A DNA stretch of 9,855 nt from Cycloclasticus sp. Lineage in GTDB: Bacteria; Pseudomonadota; Gammaproteobacteria; Methylococcales; Cycloclasticaceae. This document shows positions 7,517-9,855 of this stretch, piece after piece (position 1 is the first letter of the stretch; every line of letters begins with the position of its first letter). The notes below the pieces were generated by a model. It made no database searches. It saw nothing but the letters and a program-made list of their open reading frames with translations, and was not told the DNA's origin. Made by a program: the position numbers and the translations under genes. The stretch is from contig JAGPVU010000095.1 in the NCBI GenBank assembly GCA_018066825.1, positions 1 through 9,855 of the forward strand, read 5' to 3'.

Positions 7517-8626
7517 CTACAGAATAGTGTCGAAGCGCTCACGCGCCTCTAACATGTCGTTAAGCAATTGATAAACCGTTTCTTTTACCGATATTTCTTC
7601 TTTCATTTCGCCAACAATTTGCCCAACTGGGTAGGTTAAAAAATCTTTTGCTTTTGCCCTTTCAACACGCGTTCTACCTTCTTGCCAACATAAATAGTTT
7701 TGTGTAGGCGCGGGTAATGTTGGCGGAGCACCCGGTAACTCCCATGCCTCAGAAAATTTATTGCGTAAGGTTCGGCAAGGTTTTCCGGTAACGCTTTTGG
7801 TTAGTATGGCGTCACCCGCTTCTGCTTCGAACATTTTTTGTTTAATTTCAGGTATTACCTCACTTTGTGCGGTTTTAAGCCAAAGTGAGCCCGTCCAAAC
7901 GCCTTCACAACCCAATACTAAAGCTGCGGCTAATTGGCGGCCATTGCCCACCCCGCCTGCGCCAAGCACCGGCATTGGTGCCACGGCATCGACAATTGTT
8001 GGCCACAACACCATGGATGTTATATCACCCGTGTGCCCTCCGGCTTCTGAACCCACTGCAACGACAAAATCACAGCCTGCTTGTTTATGTTTCAAGGCGT
8101 GTTTAGCTTTACCTGCCAAGGCAGCCACTTTAATACCCCGAGCGTGGGCACGATCAATTAATTCAACTGGCGGCGTACCTAAACCACTGACAATCAATTT
8201 AATCGGATGATTAAGTGCCGTTTCAATCATTTTTAAGCTTTCCGCCGGGGTAAAATTGATGCCTTTAACAATCTCGCGTTTAATCTCATCTGCTTCATTT
8301 TTTGGGAGCTCAGGCACACCCGCGTCATCGAGCATTTTCCTTACAAAATCAACCTGCACTTGTGGTAACAAGTGTTCAGGATCGTATTTCCTATCGCTGC
8401 TATCGGCAAAGGTCGTCGGCATCAATACATCGATACCGTAGGGTTTACCATCGATATGCGCATCAATCCATTTTAGCTCTTCCTCAACCCGTTCTGGACT
8501 CATCCGCGCCATGCCTAAAACGCCCATGCCACCCGCCTTTGACACTTCGACCACTACATCACGACAATGTGAAAAGGCAAAAATAGGCAATTCAATACCG
8601 AACATCTCACACATTTTATTGCTCAT
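7517..8626 (-). CDS. nitronate monooxygenase-like (2-nitropropane dioxygenase family) FMN flavoprotein
   Basis: A 369-residue TIM-barrel flavoprotein of the NMO/2-nitropropane dioxygenase superfamily. Seen: the N-terminal ELPIFAFSHCRDVVVEVSKAGGMGVLG stretch, KLIVSGLGTPP, AGKAKHALKHKQAGCDFVV, the EAGGHTG motif with H198 (the position of the family's catalytic histidine), and GAGGVGNGRQLAAAL, which supplies the FMN phosphate site. Its wording, particularly AFSHCRDVV, resembles a subgroup recalled from actinobacteria (M. tuberculosis Rv1533-like) rather than characterised nitronate oxidases. Surrounding acyl-CoA genes make a role in oxidising or reducing a CoA-bound intermediate more likely than nitroalkane detoxification; that is inference from context. 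The start at ATG 8626 has AGGGA upstream with a suitable spacer. It lies 87 bases after the crotonase gene and 9 bases before the CoA-transferase. Confidence 0.85.
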   Translation of the reverse strand: MSNKMCEMFGIELPIFAFSHCRDVVVEVSKAGGMGVLGMARMSPERVEEELKWIDAHIDGKPYGIDVLMPTTFADSSDRKYDPEHLLPQVQVDFVRKMLDDAGVPELPKNEADEIKREIVKGINFTPAESLKMIETALNHPIKLIVSGLGTPPVELIDRAHARGIKVAALAGKAKHALKHKQAGCDFVVAVGSEAGGHTGDITSMVLWPTIVDAVAPMPVLGAGGVGNGRQLAAALVLGCEGVWTGSLWLKTAQSEVIPEIKQKMFEAEAGDAILTKSVTGKPCRTLRNKFSEAWELPGAPPTLPAPTQNYLCWQEGRTRVERAKAKDFLTYPVGQIVGEMKEEISVKETVYQLLNDMLEARERFDTIL

Positions 8627-8713
8627 GGTTATTCCCTAAGTTTGTTTGATGGGTCATTGTCTATGCACGTTTACAGAGTCAGCTAATAGTCACTACTGGC
8701 GATTTATTGTTTA
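8627..8713 (-). other. 87-base gap between crotonase and flavoprotein genes
   Basis: This is the longest gap in the minus-strand set. It holds the ribosome binding site of the flavoprotein gene next to position 8626. I see no convincing -35/-10 pair and no hairpin followed by a T run. A short odd-length palindrome (TAGTCACTA, 8687-8695) lies within it and could be chance. Whether the flavoprotein and CoA-transferase genes have their own promoter here is undecided. Confidence 0.5.
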
Positions 8714-9508
8714 TTAACGAAAGGGACTGAAATCAGGCGTTCTTTTTTCTAAGAAGGCATTCGCGCCTTCAAGCTGTTCACCGGTGTCAAAGTAATTGGG
8801 TGCTACTTCTTCAACAAGGTGATTCATGTCTTTACCTAAAATCGGCTCTGCATGGTGATAGAACGAGCGTTTAAGAATTTTTAAACATGTAGGACTGAGC
8901 GCGAGTAGTTCTTTAGCCCATTTATCCACTTCAGCGTCAAGCTCAGCCATCGGTACCACTGCATTTACCAAGCCCCAATCCATAAAGGTTTGAGCTGAAT
9001 AGCGCCGCGCAAACATCCACATTTCACGGGCTCGTTTATGGCCGATGCAATTGGCTGCTTGGGCTACAATATAGCCACCTGCAGGTGAACCGACTCGTGG
9101 GCCATTTTGCCCCATAATGGCGTGTTCAGCAGCGATGGTTACATCACAAAAATAAGCAATATGATTCCCTGCGCCAATAGCATAGCCATTAACTCGGCAA
9201 ATAACGGGTTTAGGGCAAGCGAGTAGTTGATGGTTAAAATTGAACTCCAGGTCTTTCAAACCACTGTCAGAACTATCGCCATCACTGGCACCTTTCTCCC
9301 AATTAACATCACCACCTACGCAAAAAGCTCTTTCACCAACACCGGTTAGCACGATCACACCAACGGCTGGATCAGTTGCTGCTGCATCCAGTGCATGCTC
9401 CATTTCTTTAATCGTATCGCCGGTAAAGGCATTGAGCACTTTAGGTCGGTTAATGGTGATCGTCGCTATACTATCTTTTACATCATAGAGAATATCTTGG
9501 TAACTCAT
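8714..9508 (-). CDS. enoyl-CoA hydratase/isomerase (crotonase) superfamily protein, MenB/BadI-like
   Basis: A 264-residue crotonase-fold protein acting on an acyl-CoA. Oxyanion-hole segments are ERAFCVGGD (59-67) and GYAIGAGNH (108-116). Unlike ordinary enoyl-CoA hydratases it carries MenB/BadI features: PKPVICRVNGYAIG, GQNGPRVGS (133-141), KRAREMWMFARRYSA (158-172), GLVNAVVP, and a C-terminal tail with EGANAFLEKRTPDFSPF (247-263). MenB closes a ring (dihydroxynaphthoyl-CoA synthase) and BadI opens one (2-ketocyclohexanecarboxyl-CoA hydrolase). Residue S141 of the family's S-x-D motif is present, but the aspartate position is A143, and the C-terminal catalytic tyrosine position appears to be F240 with Y239 beside it (alignment by eye). 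It is therefore unlikely to be a standard MenB, and is a poor candidate for LiuC. The start at ATG 9508 has a good AAAGGA site. A ring-cleaving or beta-keto hydrolase role is a hypothesis. Confidence 0.85.
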   Translation of the reverse strand: MSYQDILYDVKDSIATITINRPKVLNAFTGDTIKEMEHALDAAATDPAVGVIVLTGVGERAFCVGGDVNWEKGASDGDSSDSGLKDLEFNFNHQLLACPKPVICRVNGYAIGAGNHIAYFCDVTIAAEHAIMGQNGPRVGSPAGGYIVAQAANCIGHKRAREMWMFARRYSAQTFMDWGLVNAVVPMAELDAEVDKWAKELLALSPTCLKILKRSFYHHAEPILGKDMNHLVEEVAPNYFDTGEQLEGANAFLEKRTPDFSPFR

Positions 9509-9535
9509 CTGTTTTCCTTTGTATTGTTTATTTAA

Positions 9536-9855
9536 TTAAACCGGTGTGAACATGGGTAAGGCTGTACCTTCGCCGGTATCGACAAAGCTAACTTTTACTG
9601 CCATATCAATGCGTACTGAATCAATATCGCAATCGATGATATTGGTCATCATGGTAGGGCCTTCTTGTAGCGTAACATAGGCTATAACGTAAGGTACTTC
9701 GGCTCGTCGGATGACGCTATAACTGTAAATAACACCTTGCCCCGATGCTTCTATCCAAACCGTGTCATCACTAAAACAAAAGGGGCAAATCGTACGTGGG
9801 TAATAGTGCACTTCGCCACAGGCCTTGCATTGTTTGAGTAATAATTGACCCTTAG
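9536..9855 (-). CDS. DUF35 zinc-ribbon/OB-fold acyl-CoA-associated protein, 5'-truncated by window edge
   Basis: The C-terminal 105 or so residues of a DUF35 (OB-fold, Zn-ribbon) protein. Reading frame stays open to the right edge, giving KGQLLLKQCKACGEVHYYPR before CPFC. The two cysteine pairs (codons at 9827-9829 and 9818-9820; 9785-9787 and 9776-9778) form the rubredoxin-like zinc ribbon, followed by an OB-fold with GVIYSYSVIRRA, VIAYVTLQEGP and IDMAVKVSFVDTG. A GTG at 9811 would split the ribbon, so it is a valine and the real start is beyond the window. DUF35 proteins are usually partners of thiolase-like enzymes, acting as acyl-CoA-binding subunits; this suggests a thiolase gene nearby to the right. 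It precedes the crotonase gene by 27 bases and is likely in the same operon. Confidence 0.9.
   Translation of the reverse strand, partial: KGQLLLKQCKACGEVHYYPRTICPFCFSDDTVWIEASGQGVIYSYSVIRRAEVPYVIAYVTLQEGPTMMTNIIDCDIDSVRIDMAVKVSFVDTGEGTALPMFTPV

Noticed and set aside
7761..8210. 149-codon open frame on the plus strand inside the flavoprotein gene
   Set aside because: It is antisense to a clearly conserved protein, has low-complexity Pro/Ala/Ser/Thr composition typical of a shadow frame, and no recognisable domain.
1..9855. CRISPR, toxin-antitoxin, phage, insertion sequence, tRNA or defence features
   Set aside because: No repeats with spacers, transposase motifs, cloverleaf structures or defence-type proteins were seen; all space is taken by metabolic genes.

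Overview
The window looks like a chromosomal catabolic region of a proteobacterium, most likely a gammaproteobacterium. This rests on the protein sequences, gene order, a moderate GC content (judged by eye, not computed) and Shine-Dalgarno-type spacing. No RNA genes, insertion sequences, CRISPR arrays, phage genes or defence genes are visible. Coding density is very high and the longest non-coding gap is under 100 bases.

Left half, plus strand (1-4938): this is a leucine/isovalerate degradation (liu-type) operon read from its middle. It holds the C-terminal part of the 3-methylcrotonyl-CoA carboxylase beta subunit, the complete biotin-carrying alpha subunit, HMG-CoA lyase, and both subunits of succinyl-CoA:3-oxoacid CoA-transferase. 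Together they carboxylate 3-methylcrotonyl-CoA, cleave HMG-CoA to acetyl-CoA and acetoacetate, and activate acetoacetate to acetoacetyl-CoA. The 3-methylglutaconyl-CoA hydratase (LiuC) that links the first two steps is not between the carboxylase genes here.

Middle, plus strand (4976-6269): a carboxymuconolactone-decarboxylase-family protein and a TauD/TfdA-type Fe(II)/2-oxoglutarate dioxygenase. Neither substrate can be read from the sequence. A candidate promoter lies just before the dioxygenase.

Right half, minus strand (6284-9855): a convergent gene set transcribed right to left. The order is a DUF35 zinc-ribbon/OB-fold protein (cut by the right edge), a MenB/BadI-like crotonase, a nitronate-monooxygenase-like flavoprotein and a CaiB/BaiF (type III) CoA-transferase. 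This combination suggests degradation of a CoA-activated, possibly cyclic or branched, carboxylic acid. DUF35 proteins usually work with a thiolase, which would be expected beyond the right edge. This module is the least explained and most interesting part of the window. The crotonase appears to have lost residues that are catalytic in MenB and BadI.
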